The notes beneath the pieces were generated by a model. The model did no database searches. It saw only the letters and a list, made by a program, of their open reading frames with translations, and was not told the DNA's origin. Below, one piece after another: positions 7,597 through 16,482 of a DNA stretch of 64,000 bases; the stretch's first letter is position 1, and every line of letters starts with the position of its first letter. A program made the position numbers and the translations under genes. Source of the DNA: UBA11051 sp964390495 (GTDB taxonomy: Bacteria; Armatimonadota; Zipacnadia; Zipacnadales; UBA11051); the NCBI GenBank assembly GCA_964390495.1, contig CAYMIN010000010.1, positions 77,995 to 141,994 of the forward strand, in the 5' to 3' direction.

Positions 7597-8532
7597 GTGG
7601 AACCGAATCCCCATGTTGTGATTATCGGCCCCGGCTCGATGGGACTAACCCATGCCGCGCTGCTGGCCCGCGCCGGTGCGGATGTGACGGTCCTGGACTA
7701 CCGCCCGCAGCGCGCCGCTGAACTCAGTGCCTCCGGCATTAGTATTCGCGGCGCGGCCGGGGATTTTGCGGTAAAGGTGCCGGTGACGGCTGTCGCGTCG
7801 CAGCTACGTCCTCCAAATCTGGCTGTATTCTTCGTCAAGGCCTACAGCACCGCCGCAGCTCTCCGCCACGCCCAGGAGGCTCTGCAGGAGCCAACGATTC
7901 TGTTGACGCTGCAGAACGGCTTGGGCAATTACGAGCTGCTGGTCGAGTTCGCAGGCGCGCACAGAGTTGTGGCCGGCACGACCTCGTCTGCGGCTTACCG
8001 GACCGGAGCGGCCGAAGTCCATGTCGCTGCGATTGGCGATATTCAGATCGGCGGCGCCGGTGCGGCGGCGCAGGTGGCGCACCAGGTGTGTGAGCTCTTC
8101 AGCAGCGCCGAATTGCCGGCGGCGGTGTGTGACGACCCGCAGGCGATGCTATGGCGTAAGGCGATAGTCAACGCCGGCATCAACCCGCTAGCGGCCTTGG
8201 CCGGGGTGCGCAACGGAGCGCTGCTGCAGGTTCCGGCGCTGCGTCTGCTGCTGGGTGGCCTGGTGCGGGAGGCTCAGGAGATTGCCAGAGTCGCCGGCAT
8301 AGGTCTTGATGAAAACATGGTCGCCGTGGCCGAGCAGGTAGCGGCCCACACTGCGCAGAACCGTTGCAGTATGCTCCAGGACCTCCGAGCAGGGCGGCGC
8401 ACCGAGATCGAGCAGATCAGTGGCCACCTCGCTGCAGTTGGCTACGAGCACAATGCACCCGCTTATCTCAATCAGACACTAGTGAGTATGGTCAAAGCCG
8501 CCGCAGCAATGAAAGGAAGCCGGCCACTATGA
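7597..8532 (+). CDS. Ketopantoate reductase-like NAD(P)-dependent dehydrogenase (PanE/ApbA family)
   Basis: A 311-residue protein from GTG 7597; an in-frame upstream start at 7492 would add a stretch rich in Gly/Phe/Trp that looks non-coding. The N-terminal HVVIIGPGSMGLTHAALLA is the Rossmann NADP-binding motif, LTLQNGLGNYELL is the family's substrate-loop motif with the conserved asparagine, and WRKAIVNAGINPLAAL contains the catalytic lysine and asparagine of ketopantoate reductases. C-terminal SMLQDLRAGRRTEIEQISG is also typical. The natural reaction is 2-dehydropantoate to pantoate, but many paralogues act on other 2-oxo acids. The stop codon overlaps the start of the methyltransferase gene (ATGA), implying translational coupling. 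Confidence 0.85.
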   Translation: MEPNPHVVIIGPGSMGLTHAALLARAGADVTVLDYRPQRAAELSASGISIRGAAGDFAVKVPVTAVASQLRPPNLAVFFVKAYSTAAALRHAQEALQEPTILLTLQNGLGNYELLVEFAGAHRVVAGTTSSAAYRTGAAEVHVAAIGDIQIGGAGAAAQVAHQVCELFSSAELPAAVCDDPQAMLWRKAIVNAGINPLAALAGVRNGALLQVPALRLLLGGLVREAQEIARVAGIGLDENMVAVAEQVAAHTAQNRCSMLQDLRAGRRTEIEQISGHLAAVGYEHNAPAYLNQTLVSMVKAAAAMKGSRPL

Positions 8533-9332
8533 TCATAATCGGAGAACTCATCAATGGCAGCCGTAAAGCAATCGCGAAGGCCATTGCTGATCGTGACGAA
8601 GCCTGTATCAGGGACCTGGCCAGCAGTCAGGCCGAGGCCGGGGCCAGCTTCATTGACTGCAACCCCGGCACCGTCGGCGAAGACGAAATCAGGGATATTC
8701 AGTGGCTGATTGAGACTGTGCAGGCGGTCACCGATGTGCCGATCAGCTTCGATACGCCGAATTGCGGGGCGCTGCAGGCCGCCTTTTATGTATATGAAAA
8801 CGCTGCCACGCCCATGATCAACTCGATCACCGCCGAACAGGAGCGGCTCGACGAGATGCTGGAGTTCGTCGCCCAAAGCGGTGCGAACATCGTGGCATTG
8901 GCGCTGTCGGATGCGGGGATGCCGGCCTCGGCTGACGACCGCATCGCGACCTCGCTGGGGCTTATTGACACTCTGACCGGCGCTGGTATCGCCCCTGACA
9001 AGGTATTCGTGGACCCGGTGGTCGCACCCCTCGGCACTGACGCAACCTGTGGTGGTGGGGTGCTGGAAGCGGTCCGGGCCATCAGCCAGCAGCGGCCCGA
9101 GGTGCACATCACCTGTGGGCTGAGCAACATCTCTTACGGGTTGCCGGAGCGCAAGCTGCTCAATCGCGTTTTCGTAGCTCAGGGAATTGCGGCAGGGATG
9201 GACTCGGCGATTATGGACCCGCTGGATGGGCAGATGATGGCGACGATTTGGGCCGCCGAGGCGCTAGCCGGCCGCGACGAATGGTGCATGAATTACATTC
9301 AGGCCTCACGCGCTGGTAGGCTGACGCAATGA
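8529..9332 (+). CDS. Methyltetrahydrofolate methyltransferase (AcsE-like pterin-binding protein)
   Basis: A 267-residue protein starting at ATG 8529, overlapping the previous stop by four bases. It has the pterin-binding barrel of dihydropteroate synthase and corrinoid methyltransferases: IGELINGSRKAI at the N-terminus, ASFIDCNPGT, FVDPVVAPLGTD near residue 165 and GLSNISYGLPERKLLNRVF near 205, ending IMDPLD. This pattern is that of AcsE/MtrH-like enzymes that move a methyl group from methyl-THF to a corrinoid protein. The metF product is exactly methyl-THF, so this gene is a plausible consumer. No corrinoid protein or reductive activator is in the window, so the acceptor is unknown. Confidence 0.85.
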   Translation: MIIIGELINGSRKAIAKAIADRDEACIRDLASSQAEAGASFIDCNPGTVGEDEIRDIQWLIETVQAVTDVPISFDTPNCGALQAAFYVYENAATPMINSITAEQERLDEMLEFVAQSGANIVALALSDAGMPASADDRIATSLGLIDTLTGAGIAPDKVFVDPVVAPLGTDATCGGGVLEAVRAISQQRPEVHITCGLSNISYGLPERKLLNRVFVAQGIAAGMDSAIMDPLDGQMMATIWAAEALAGRDEWCMNYIQASRAGRLTQ

Positions 9333-9339
9333 GAGGGCA

Positions 9340-10230
9340 ATGGTCAGATTCCGCTACGCGGCACTCGCAGCGACAGTACTGACGGCCGGCTGGTTAGCCT
9401 GGCTGGGATATGCGGCCGGCTGGCAGACCGGCGAGTTCTACGAAGGTCTGGGCCAGGCGGCGCTGTCATGGCGCTTAGCCGGTCTGAGCGCTGGCTGCTA
9501 TGCCCAGGCGGCTAAGGTTCACCGGGCCGATTGGCTGTGGGCGAAGTACTACGCCGATCGGCCGGCGGAACAGCTTACCCTCAGCAAGCTCGTGCGCGCC
9601 CGGATGACTGCGGCGCGCATTTTGCTGGCGGCGCAAAGACCTTCCGCTGCCCTGGCCTTCGCCGAAGACGCCTATCGTGCCGATTACTCCAACCTCGCTG
9701 CTGTGGCGCTGCTATGGCGAGTGCGGTATGCCGGCGGCATGACCGGCGAGGCCAAACGCGAACTGATACTTCTGGGACTGGACAATCAGGCTCCGGAGAT
9801 TCTGGCAGCGCTGGGGGAGCTGTTCTTAGCGGAAAGCGATTTGGAGCAGGCCCGCAATTTTGCCGAGCGTGCCCTCGGCGAAGCCCCAAAAGTGGCCGCA
9901 GCGTGGCTGCTTCTGGCCCGGGCACATGCCCAAGGCGGGGATACCCAGAGCGCGCGCCAGGCCGTGGCCAAGGCCTGGTACTGGACGAGCGACCAGCCCG
10001 TGGTGCGCCGGCAGACGGCCGACCTGTACTTGCAGCTTCACCGTGACCGTAGCAGCCTGCTAGTTGCCGGACGGGGGATTGACTACTGGTGGCAGGTGGT
10101 CGGCTATTGGGTCGAGGCTCATTGGGTTTTTCTGGTCGGTCTTGCGGCTTACCTAATCTTCCTGTTCTCCCCCGCCATCGGAGCCCAATTCCGCCGGCGA
10201 GGGAACACTCCACCCGCATCCGTCCCCTAG
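9340..10230 (+). CDS. Membrane-anchored tetratricopeptide-type protein
   Basis: A 296-residue protein starting at ATG 9340, seven bases after the methyltransferase stop. It has an N-terminal hydrophobic segment (residues 5-28), a helical repeat region of TPR appearance (about 40-235, for example the helices around LALFAEDAYRADYSNLAAVA-like and LEQARNFAERALGEAPK) and a second membrane segment near 255-280 (WVFLVGLAAYLIFLF). TPR regions bind other proteins; no enzymatic motif is seen. Both ends being membrane segments suggests the repeat domain is held at the membrane, probably facing out. Its role is unknown. It ends the + strand block; the next genes run the other way. Confidence 0.65.
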   Translation: MVRFRYAALAATVLTAGWLAWLGYAAGWQTGEFYEGLGQAALSWRLAGLSAGCYAQAAKVHRADWLWAKYYADRPAEQLTLSKLVRARMTAARILLAAQRPSAALAFAEDAYRADYSNLAAVALLWRVRYAGGMTGEAKRELILLGLDNQAPEILAALGELFLAESDLEQARNFAERALGEAPKVAAAWLLLARAHAQGGDTQSARQAVAKAWYWTSDQPVVRRQTADLYLQLHRDRSSLLVAGRGIDYWWQVVGYWVEAHWVFLVGLAAYLIFLFSPAIGAQFRRRGNTPPASVP

Positions 10231-10285
10231 GCGACCAAGCAGGCCTCGCGCACGATGCCACCTGAGCCCAAGTGGAGAGTTCGTC

Positions 10286-11440
10286 TCAGCGGGCAAACTG
10301 TGACAGCACTTGCTCTACCACTTCGGCCTGGCGGTCCCAGGTGAAGGCCAGCGACTTTTCGTGAGCGGCCAGCCCCATCCTCGAGGCCGCCTCGCGGCTA
10401 TCAGCAAGCTGCTCGACATGGCGGGCCAGGTCCCGGGCCACGGCGAACTCGGCGTCCTCATCCTCGGCCTGCCCGACCAGATAGCCGCTGACACCGGCTT
10501 CGACAAGCTCCGGTCCGACACCGGCGGGCGTAACTATCAGTGGCAAGCCACAGGCCGCGGCCTCGGCCATGACCAGGCCGAAACCCTCGACGCGGGTGGG
10601 GAAGACGAAGCAATCGGCGGCGGCGAAGTACGGCTCCGGCTGCTGGGGCCCGGTGAAGTGAAGGCGGTCCTCCCAGCCGGCTGGTATCAGGTGCGCCACC
10701 GCTGCCGGCTCGCCTTTGCCCACAATCACTAGGTGCAAGTCGGAACGGTCGAGCAGACTGGCGGCGGCCAGCAGACGGTCAATACCCTTCTCGAGCCAGC
10801 GGGCGCCCATGAACAGAGCCACGAAGTCGTCCTCCGCCAGGCCCAGCTCGGCCCGCAGTGATTCCCGGTACTGCTCACGCACGCTTAGATTGAAGCGGTC
10901 GTGGTCAACTCCATTAGGGGCGGCGAATACTTCGTCTTCCGCAAGGTGATAGCGGGCGATGAGATTGCGGCGAAGCTGCTCGGAAACGGCTATTACCGCA
11001 CCTCGGCATCGCTGCACCACCCGGCCCTCGTTGCGTAAGGCGGCCCGCTGCCAGCGGTTGCGGACGCGGCGCTCCCAGCCGGCCATATCGGGCTGGCTGG
11101 CGAAAGCGAACTGCTTGGCGGCGGCCAACTCCGCCTGCGAGATGTGGACCAGTGTGGCGTTGGCTACAAAGCAATTGCCGCCTTGGGCCAGCACCACGTC
11201 GAATTCGCGGGGGTTGACGATCAGGCGGGAGACTAAGGGAATCAGAATCTCCTGCACTATCGGCCGGTGTCGCAGCGGACATGGCATGATGTGAACTCTG
11301 ACATCAGGGTGCGTGTCCGCGCCCTCAAAGCAGAAGATATGCACCTCATGGCCGGTGACGAGCCGCCGCGACAGTTCCGCGATCACGCGGTTCTGTCCGC
11401 CCTGCAGGTCAACTTTCTCGATGACGATAGCGATCTTCAC
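10286..11440 (-). CDS. Glycosyltransferase family 4 (GT-B fold)
   Basis: A 384-residue enzyme. I place the start at GTG 11440, which overlaps the stop codon of the upstream GT2 gene as GTGA; longer in-frame starts would run inside that gene. KIAIVIEKVDLQGGQNRVIAEL is the N-terminal donor/acceptor loop, and the C-terminal half has FMGARWLEKGIDRLLAA and the EGFGLVMAEAAACGLPLIV motif (E-x7-E) of retaining GT4 enzymes, which bind nucleotide-diphosphate sugars. Related proteins build lipopolysaccharide or exopolysaccharide. The coupling to a GT2 gene suggests they act in the same pathway at the cytoplasmic membrane. Sugar specificity cannot be read. Confidence 0.9.
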   Translation of the reverse strand: MKIAIVIEKVDLQGGQNRVIAELSRRLVTGHEVHIFCFEGADTHPDVRVHIMPCPLRHRPIVQEILIPLVSRLIVNPREFDVVLAQGGNCFVANATLVHISQAELAAAKQFAFASQPDMAGWERRVRNRWQRAALRNEGRVVQRCRGAVIAVSEQLRRNLIARYHLAEDEVFAAPNGVDHDRFNLSVREQYRESLRAELGLAEDDFVALFMGARWLEKGIDRLLAAASLLDRSDLHLVIVGKGEPAAVAHLIPAGWEDRLHFTGPQQPEPYFAAADCFVFPTRVEGFGLVMAEAAACGLPLIVTPAGVGPELVEAGVSGYLVGQAEDEDAEFAVARDLARHVEQLADSREAASRMGLAAHEKSLAFTWDRQAEVVEQVLSQFAR

Positions 11441-12366
11441 AGGTTTTCCGGACGTGGCGTTTTGAATAGAGCCGCGCTGATGCCGGAGATAGCTGCGCCG
11501 AAGCGGGCGACCGGTGCCCGCTCGGAGCCGAGTACTTGCAGCACGAAAACCAGCAGCCCCGGACAGCGGCGACTGCCGATAAGCGTCAGGTAAGGCAGCC
11601 AGCAGAGCATCTGCCAGCGCGGCCTGTGCTTCAGCAGCAGGTGGCAATGGTCGTGGGCGTCGAGCCGGACCTGGCGGGGGTCGGCAAGGTCGCGTCCGAC
11701 CGGGCTATCGGGGCGCGGCTCCGGGTAGTGGTCCACGATTGCCTGGGGGTCGTAGATAAGCTCGTAGCCCGCCGCCCCGACCGCCAGCGATTGGTCGGTG
11801 TCGTTGAAATGCGGGCCCCAGATGCCTGCATCGAACGGCCTAATCAGCTCGCGGCGGAAGGACATATTCACGCCCTTGAGGTGGTCAACCACGGTCGGCT
11901 GGCTGGCGGAATCGCAGTGGTGGTTGCCGACGACCTTGCCGTACCAGGTCAGAAGGCCTACTGCTTTCGCCCGGCACTCCAGGACTTGCTCGCCGTGGTG
12001 CACCACGTCTCGGCCGCCGGCGCCCCCCACTTGTGGGTCATCATAGTGCGATAGCAGCCGCTCCAGCCAGTCGGCTCGCGGCACCGCGTCATCGTCGGTG
12101 AAGACCACTACGTCGCCGGTGACTTGCTGCAGTCCGCGATTGAGGGCCGCAATCTGGCCACGCTCGGTGACCTCGGCGATATGCAGCAGCTCGGGATGAG
12201 GCGCGCTCGCCAGCCAACCGTCCAACATGCTGTGGCTGTCGGCGTCGGTATCGCGCAGCACCACGATAATCTCATCCGGCACTGTGGTGCCGCTGAGGAC
12301 CGCCTGCAGACAGTCCAGCAGAGCACGCCCGCGCCGGTAGCTTGGTATCAGCACACTGGATTTCAT
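11437..12366 (-). CDS. Glycosyltransferase family 2 (GT-A fold)
   Basis: A 309-residue protein starting at ATG 12366. SSVLIPSYRRGRALLDCLQA is the nucleotide-sugar binding start of GT2 enzymes, and VVFTDDDAVPRADWLERL holds the metal-binding DxD motif near residue 92. A second Asp/Trp region near GIWGPHFNDTDQSLA fits the acceptor-site ED motif in degenerate form. It transfers a sugar from a nucleotide donor to a glycan or lipid acceptor in the cytoplasm. The downstream GT4 gene begins within its stop codon, so both are translated together. No polymerase or flippase gene is near, so the product glycan is unknown. Confidence 0.88.
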   Translation of the reverse strand: MKSSVLIPSYRRGRALLDCLQAVLSGTTVPDEIIVVLRDTDADSHSMLDGWLASAPHPELLHIAEVTERGQIAALNRGLQQVTGDVVVFTDDDAVPRADWLERLLSHYDDPQVGGAGGRDVVHHGEQVLECRAKAVGLLTWYGKVVGNHHCDSASQPTVVDHLKGVNMSFRRELIRPFDAGIWGPHFNDTDQSLAVGAAGYELIYDPQAIVDHYPEPRPDSPVGRDLADPRQVRLDAHDHCHLLLKHRPRWQMLCWLPYLTLIGSRRCPGLLVFVLQVLGSERAPVARFGAAISGISAALFKTPRPENL

Positions 12367-12491
12367 GCTATCTAACCGGACGGCCTATTCAGTCGCACAT
12401 CTTGCTCCGGGACAGCGACGTATCCGCGGAAAGCAACGCGTGAGAGCGGGAGGAATTGTGGCTGAACGTCGTCCAGCCGGGCCGACCTAGC

Positions 12492-13604
12492 CTATAGCGA
12501 ACTCGGCTCTTTGAGGGCTTCGGTCAGGGCGGCGATGAAGCGCCCGTTTTGCTCGCCGGTGCCGATGGTAACACGGACCCAGGTAGGCAGGCCGAAGATA
12601 TCGCCGGTGCGGACGGTAACCCCGCGCCGCATCAGGGCATCGAACATCCAGCGGCTGTCGCGGCCGGTATCAATCAGCATGAAGTTGCCCTGGGTCGGCA
12701 CATATTGCAGCCCCAACTCGTCGCATTGCTGGTACAGGTACGCCTTCCCCTCGGCCACCATCTTGACCGAACGGGCGACCTGGTTGGGGTCCTGAAGACT
12801 GGCGAGAGCCGCCGCCTGCGCTATTGAGCTGACGTTGAACGGCGCTCGCACCAGCTTCAGCGCCTCCGCCACAGACCGCCCGCAGGCACCATAGCCGATG
12901 CGCAGCCCGGCCAGCGCGTAGGCCTTGCTGAAAGTCCGCAGCACCGCCACCCTGCGGCCCTGCCGAACGTAGCTCAGGCAGTCGGGATAGCTGGGATCGT
13001 CCACGTACTCGAAGTAGGCCTCATCGAACACCACGACCACGTGGTTGGGCACTTTCTGCATGAAGTCGGCCATCTGGTCGGCTGGTATGATAGTGCCGGT
13101 GGGGTTGCAGGGGTTGCCGATGAAGATGAGCTTGGTCCGGGGCGTGATCGCCCGCGCCATCGCCTCCAGGTCATGCTCGAAGCCGCGCGCCGGCACCTCG
13201 ACGGCCTGCGCGTCGGTAATCCATGCCGTCAGTGGATACAGGGCGAAGGGGTATTGCGAGAACATCACCTGGTCACCGGGATTAACGAAGGCCAACCCGA
13301 GCATGGAGATGACCTCATCCGAGCCGCGACCGACGAGCACGGTTTCGGGCAGCACTTGCAGGTGATTAGCCAGCGCCCCAGTCAATTCAACGCACAGCGG
13401 GTCGGGATAGACGAAGACCTCTGCGGCGGCCTTTTGCATCGCCTCGATAGCCAGCGGCGAGGGCCCCAGCGGGTTCTCATTGGAGGCCAGCTTGGTGACC
13501 TCGGTGATACCCAGCTCCTTAGTGACCTCCGCCGAGCTTTTCCCCGGCGAGTAGGGCGTGATGCGTTTGACTGTAGCACGGATCAGATCGCGGGTGCGGA
13601 ACAT
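12492..13604 (-). CDS. hisC: Histidinol-phosphate aminotransferase
   Basis: A 370-residue fold-type I PLP enzyme starting at ATG 13604 behind AAGGATAA. KLASNENPLGPSP at 38-50, GRGSDEVISML near 92, IGNPCNPTGT near 162-171, DEAYFEY near 194 and the PLP-lysine motif TFSKAYALAGLRIGYG (Lys227) match HisC closely. It converts imidazole-acetol phosphate and glutamate to histidinol phosphate; some homologues also act on aromatic amino acids. No other his genes are nearby. It is transcribed divergently from the PQQ-propeller gene at 13776 across a 170-base space. Confidence 0.92.
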   Translation of the reverse strand: MFRTRDLIRATVKRITPYSPGKSSAEVTKELGITEVTKLASNENPLGPSPLAIEAMQKAAAEVFVYPDPLCVELTGALANHLQVLPETVLVGRGSDEVISMLGLAFVNPGDQVMFSQYPFALYPLTAWITDAQAVEVPARGFEHDLEAMARAITPRTKLIFIGNPCNPTGTIIPADQMADFMQKVPNHVVVVFDEAYFEYVDDPSYPDCLSYVRQGRRVAVLRTFSKAYALAGLRIGYGACGRSVAEALKLVRAPFNVSSIAQAAALASLQDPNQVARSVKMVAEGKAYLYQQCDELGLQYVPTQGNFMLIDTGRDSRWMFDALMRRGVTVRTGDIFGLPTWVRVTIGTGEQNGRFIAALTEALKEPSSL

Positions 13605-13686
13605 GATAGGTTATCCTTCAAGCGCAGTAGCAATACGCCTAGGTTGTATCACAAAAGCCCCTGCCTTGACAAGCCACTGCCCGACT

Positions 13687-13714
13687 TTGATTAGCGTGCC
13701 CGCTGTGCTATAAT
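13687..13714 (+). promoter_or_regulatory. Candidate sigma70-type promoter for the PQQ-propeller gene
   Basis: TTGATT at 13687-13692 and a perfect TATAAT at 13709-13714, with 16 bases between. Transcription would begin near 13721, about 55 bases before the TTG start at 13776. A TTGACA at 13666-13671 is too far from this -10 to be its partner. Confidence 0.6.
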
Positions 13715-13775
13715 CCGCACCTATAGCCGTCGTCTCACCACGCTGCAAGTTGCCATAGACCGCGGGGAGAGCTGA

Positions 13776-14864
13776 TTGGACTACCGCACCCACTGGCAGC
13801 AAAAAAGGCGCCGCCGACAACTGCTGCGGCTGGCGGGGATACCGATTGTCATCCTCGGCATCACTGTGGTGGGGCTGCTGGTGCAGTCGCTGCGGGCTAA
13901 TGCTGTTGACTGGTCCTATTCCGGCCCTGACGACAATCTGGCTGCCCCGAGCATCATCGGGAATCTGGTGATGGCCGCTTTTTCCGAAGGTGAAATCCAC
14001 TGCTTGCGAATCAACGATGGTAGCACCGTATGGCCCGTGCCCCTGCGGCGGCCCCAGCGTTTTGTCAGCCCGGCGGCAGTGGCCTCCGGCACGGTGATTA
14101 TATGCGCCGACTACGGGAAGGTCTACGCAGTGAGGCTCACGGACGGTGAAATGCGCTGGGAGACGGAAGCCGAAGGGCCGCTATGCGGAACGCCTTTGAT
14201 TGCGGACCGGACAGTCTATATCGCCTCCAAGACCGGCAAGATTTACGCCTTCGCTATCGAGGACGGCAGTCGCCGCTTCGTGACCGACACCGGGGCCGCG
14301 CTCGGTGGCCAGCCGGCACTATGTAACGGCGTGGTTGTTGCAGCGGGTTCGCATGGTAGCATTGTGGGACTTGACCCGGCCAGCGGCAAGCAGCTATGGA
14401 ATTGCCGGGTGAGCGCAACCTTCATGTGCCCGGTCGCCGAGGCCGGCGGTCTGGCGGCAGTCGGCTCGGAGCAGGGCCGGATGTATGTTGTGGACCCACT
14501 CGAGGGCAAGGTAAAGTTCAGTGTCGCCGTCTCCGGCTTGCTCCGGAACAAGGCCGTCAGCGACGGTCAGAGCCTGTATTTTTGCGACAGCACCGGCTGG
14601 CTGTACTCGATTGACCTCAGCAACGGTGCGAGACGGTTTAGCAAGCGCCTTGGCAACTCGGTCGAGGCCGGTCCCTGCCTCCATAGAGGTGCCCTGTACT
14701 GCCTGGTTGATGGCAGTCGCGTGGTCGAGGTGGAGGCCGAGAACGGTGAACTTAAGCGCTGCTGGCGCGGCTATGAGAAGGCTTGCTCGCTGGCTGTCGG
14801 CTCCTACTACTTGGTGGTCGGCACCTATACCGCACAACTGCTTGCCATAGAGCTTAGCTCCTAA
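13776..14864 (+). CDS. PQQ-type beta-propeller repeat protein, membrane-anchored
   Basis: A 362-residue protein starting at TTG 13776 behind GGGGAGAG. Residues 14-36 form one hydrophobic segment (IPIVILGITVVGLLVQS), a signal anchor with basic residues before it. The rest is a seven- to eight-bladed propeller with repeated blades such as GKVYAVRLTDGEMRWETEA, GKIYAFAIEDGSRRF and GSIVGLDPASGKQLW, the PQQ/BamB-like pattern. No PQQ-binding catalytic residues of alcohol dehydrogenases are seen, so it is probably a scaffold or sensor outside the membrane. The stop codon lies at the start of a GGGGACAG inverted-repeat element. Its function is otherwise unknown. Confidence 0.8.
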   Translation: MDYRTHWQQKRRRRQLLRLAGIPIVILGITVVGLLVQSLRANAVDWSYSGPDDNLAAPSIIGNLVMAAFSEGEIHCLRINDGSTVWPVPLRRPQRFVSPAAVASGTVIICADYGKVYAVRLTDGEMRWETEAEGPLCGTPLIADRTVYIASKTGKIYAFAIEDGSRRFVTDTGAALGGQPALCNGVVVAAGSHGSIVGLDPASGKQLWNCRVSATFMCPVAEAGGLAAVGSEQGRMYVVDPLEGKVKFSVAVSGLLRNKAVSDGQSLYFCDSTGWLYSIDLSNGARRFSKRLGNSVEAGPCLHRGALYCLVDGSRVVEVEAENGELKRCWRGYEKACSLAVGSYYLVVGTYTAQLLAIELSS

Positions 14865-14947
14865 ATTGGGGACAGCCACCTATTTCTGTAGAAACTTAGG
14901 AGTGGAACTTGCACAAATCTTCAGAAATAGGTGACTGTCCCCAATTT
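14863..14947. repeat. Inverted-repeat element with AAATTGGGGACAG arms, copy A
   Basis: Arms of about 26 bases (14863-14888 and 14922-14947; AAATTGGGGACAG and CTGTCCCCAATTT ends) surround a 33-base centre; the arms differ by one base. The element begins inside the stop codon of the propeller gene. A close copy lies at 16607-16691, on the far side of the MFS gene. It has no coding capacity; it resembles a miniature mobile or REP-type element. Confidence 0.8.
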
Positions 14948-14984
14948 CTAATTCACCAGGAGACAGGTCCGCGTCAGGACACGA

Positions 14985-15018
14985 GGAATAGGTGGGGGAC
15001 ACCTGACTATTTCGCCCG
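14985..15018. repeat. Degenerate relative of the GGGGACA inverted repeat
   Basis: AGGAATAGGTGGGGGACACC is followed by TGACTATTT, giving imperfect AATAGGT/ACCT...ATT pairing. The AATAGGTG and GGGGACA words are shared with the complete element at 14863-14947. It is read as a decayed or partial copy. Confidence 0.4.
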
Positions 15019-15062
15019 CTCTGCAATCATAGCGTATGCTGCACTGAAGGTGCTTCACCACA

Positions 15063-16415
15063 TTGACGCAACCATCACCCCCTGACAATTCCACGCTGGA
15101 TCGCCACACCTTCTATGTCGGCATGGCCAACGGCATCTTCGTGTTCCTGGCCAATGCCTGCCTCGACCCGGAGACGGTCCTGCCCGCGTTTGCTTTGCAG
15201 GTCATGCCGGGCGGAAGTGTGCTGCGGGTGGGTATCATCTGTTCGGCCATCAACCTGGGTTGGTTCTGGCCGCAGATATTCCTCAGCCGTCAGATGGAGA
15301 CCAAGCCGCTGTTGCTGCCGTACTATGGCTTGGCTCAGGGCTTGCGGGCAGTCTGCATGACGCTGATCTGCATAGCTCTGTACCTGTTCGCTGTTGAGAA
15401 CCCCGGATTGACTTTTGCTATCGTTGTGCTGCTGCTTTTTGCCTCTTCCAGCGGCGGGGCATACAGCATGATCCCCTTCATGCGGATATTCCGAGACGGT
15501 CTGCCACCCCGCTGGCTTGGCGCCTTCTTGGGCTGGCGCTATGCCCTGGGCGGGCTTACGGCATTCGCAGTCGGTTTCTGGATCAAGAGCATTCTCAGCT
15601 CGGAGACCGGCCCCACCTATCCGGTCAACTACATCCTCGTATTTGGGGGCGGCGGTATCTCTGCTGCGGTCTGCGGGCTGCTGTTTATGATGATCAAGGA
15701 GCGCCCCCACAAAATCGCCAAACACACGCTGCCGATGCGCTACCACCTGGCCCGGGGCCAGCGGATGTTGCGCGCCGACGCCGGCCTGCGACGCTTGGCC
15801 AGAGCGCGAGCCTTGTGGTCGGCCTCTGCGGGTATGGCCTTCCCCTTTGTCGTACCGTTCGCGATCAAGATAATAGACATGCCGATCGCGGCGGTGGGGC
15901 TGCTTCTAGCAGTCAAGATGCTCAGTTACAGCATCACCAACCCGCTCTGGGGGCACTTGAGCAGGATCCTGGGTAATCGCTGGCTGATGATATTCGGGAT
16001 CTTACTGCAGATCGCAGTGCCGGCCTTGACGATCCTGTCCCCGTGGCTGCCCCGCAGCGTTCTGTTTAGCTGGTTAGGCATATCATACGATTATCGCCTG
16101 CTGGCGATAGTCCTGGCCTCCGTCTTCATCGGCACCAGCCAAGCTTGCCTCCAGGTCAGCATCAACGCCTTTGTGATGCAGATCCTGCCGGCGCGCAAGG
16201 CTGCGACCTTCCTGGGCTTTTTCTTCTTGGTGACTTCCCCGACCATGGCTATGCCGGTGGTAGGCGCGCTGGCGGTTGGGGCCGCCGACCGGTTCGCTCT
16301 GGGCATGTCGCTTGCCATTGTGCTGGGGATGGCGATGCTGCGGGACGTTCTGCGCCTCAAGGAGGTTCAGGCCGAGGTTAGTGCTAGCGGGGACGCTTAC
16401 CGGGAGCTGTCCTAG
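15063..16415 (+). CDS. Major facilitator superfamily transporter
   Basis: A 450-residue integral membrane protein with about 12 predicted hydrophobic segments and a central loop near 215-235 (MMIKERPHKIAKH). The RDGLPPRWLGAFLGWRYALGG stretch near 145-165 is the family's cytoplasmic loop between helices 4 and 5 with charged residues, and the C-terminal half repeats the pattern. The TTG at 15063 is used as start; an ATG at in-frame residue 21 is an alternative, and no clear ribosome site precedes either. The substrate is unknown; sugars are plausible given the hydrolase cluster downstream. The gene sits between two copies of a GGGGACAG inverted repeat, which is unusual. Confidence 0.8.
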   Translation: MTQPSPPDNSTLDRHTFYVGMANGIFVFLANACLDPETVLPAFALQVMPGGSVLRVGIICSAINLGWFWPQIFLSRQMETKPLLLPYYGLAQGLRAVCMTLICIALYLFAVENPGLTFAIVVLLLFASSSGGAYSMIPFMRIFRDGLPPRWLGAFLGWRYALGGLTAFAVGFWIKSILSSETGPTYPVNYILVFGGGGISAAVCGLLFMMIKERPHKIAKHTLPMRYHLARGQRMLRADAGLRRLARARALWSASAGMAFPFVVPFAIKIIDMPIAAVGLLLAVKMLSYSITNPLWGHLSRILGNRWLMIFGILLQIAVPALTILSPWLPRSVLFSWLGISYDYRLLAIVLASVFIGTSQACLQVSINAFVMQILPARKAATFLGFFFLVTSPTMAMPVVGALAVGAADRFALGMSLAIVLGMAMLRDVLRLKEVQAEVSASGDAYRELS

Positions 16416-16423
16416 CGGCAGGC

Positions 16424-16482
16424 AAAAAAAGAGCCACCGGCCTAAGTGGGTGCTGTTCCCGACCACTCACCTAGCGATGGCT
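16424..16482 (-). terminator. Minus-strand hairpin followed by seven T's
   Basis: Read on the minus strand, AGCCATCG (16482-16475) pairs with CGGTGGCT (16439-16432) with one G-U pair. An inner TGAGTGG/CCACTTA stem lies inside it. A run of seven T's follows (16430-16424). This is a good intrinsic terminator shape, but no minus-strand gene precedes it; it could end a small RNA. On the plus strand the same structure lacks a T run. Confidence 0.45.

Noticed and set aside
6490..7614. 374-codon minus-strand frame opposite the HPS/RraA gene
   Set aside because: Its sequence is His/Arg/Ala-rich without motifs; the plus-strand protein is unambiguous.
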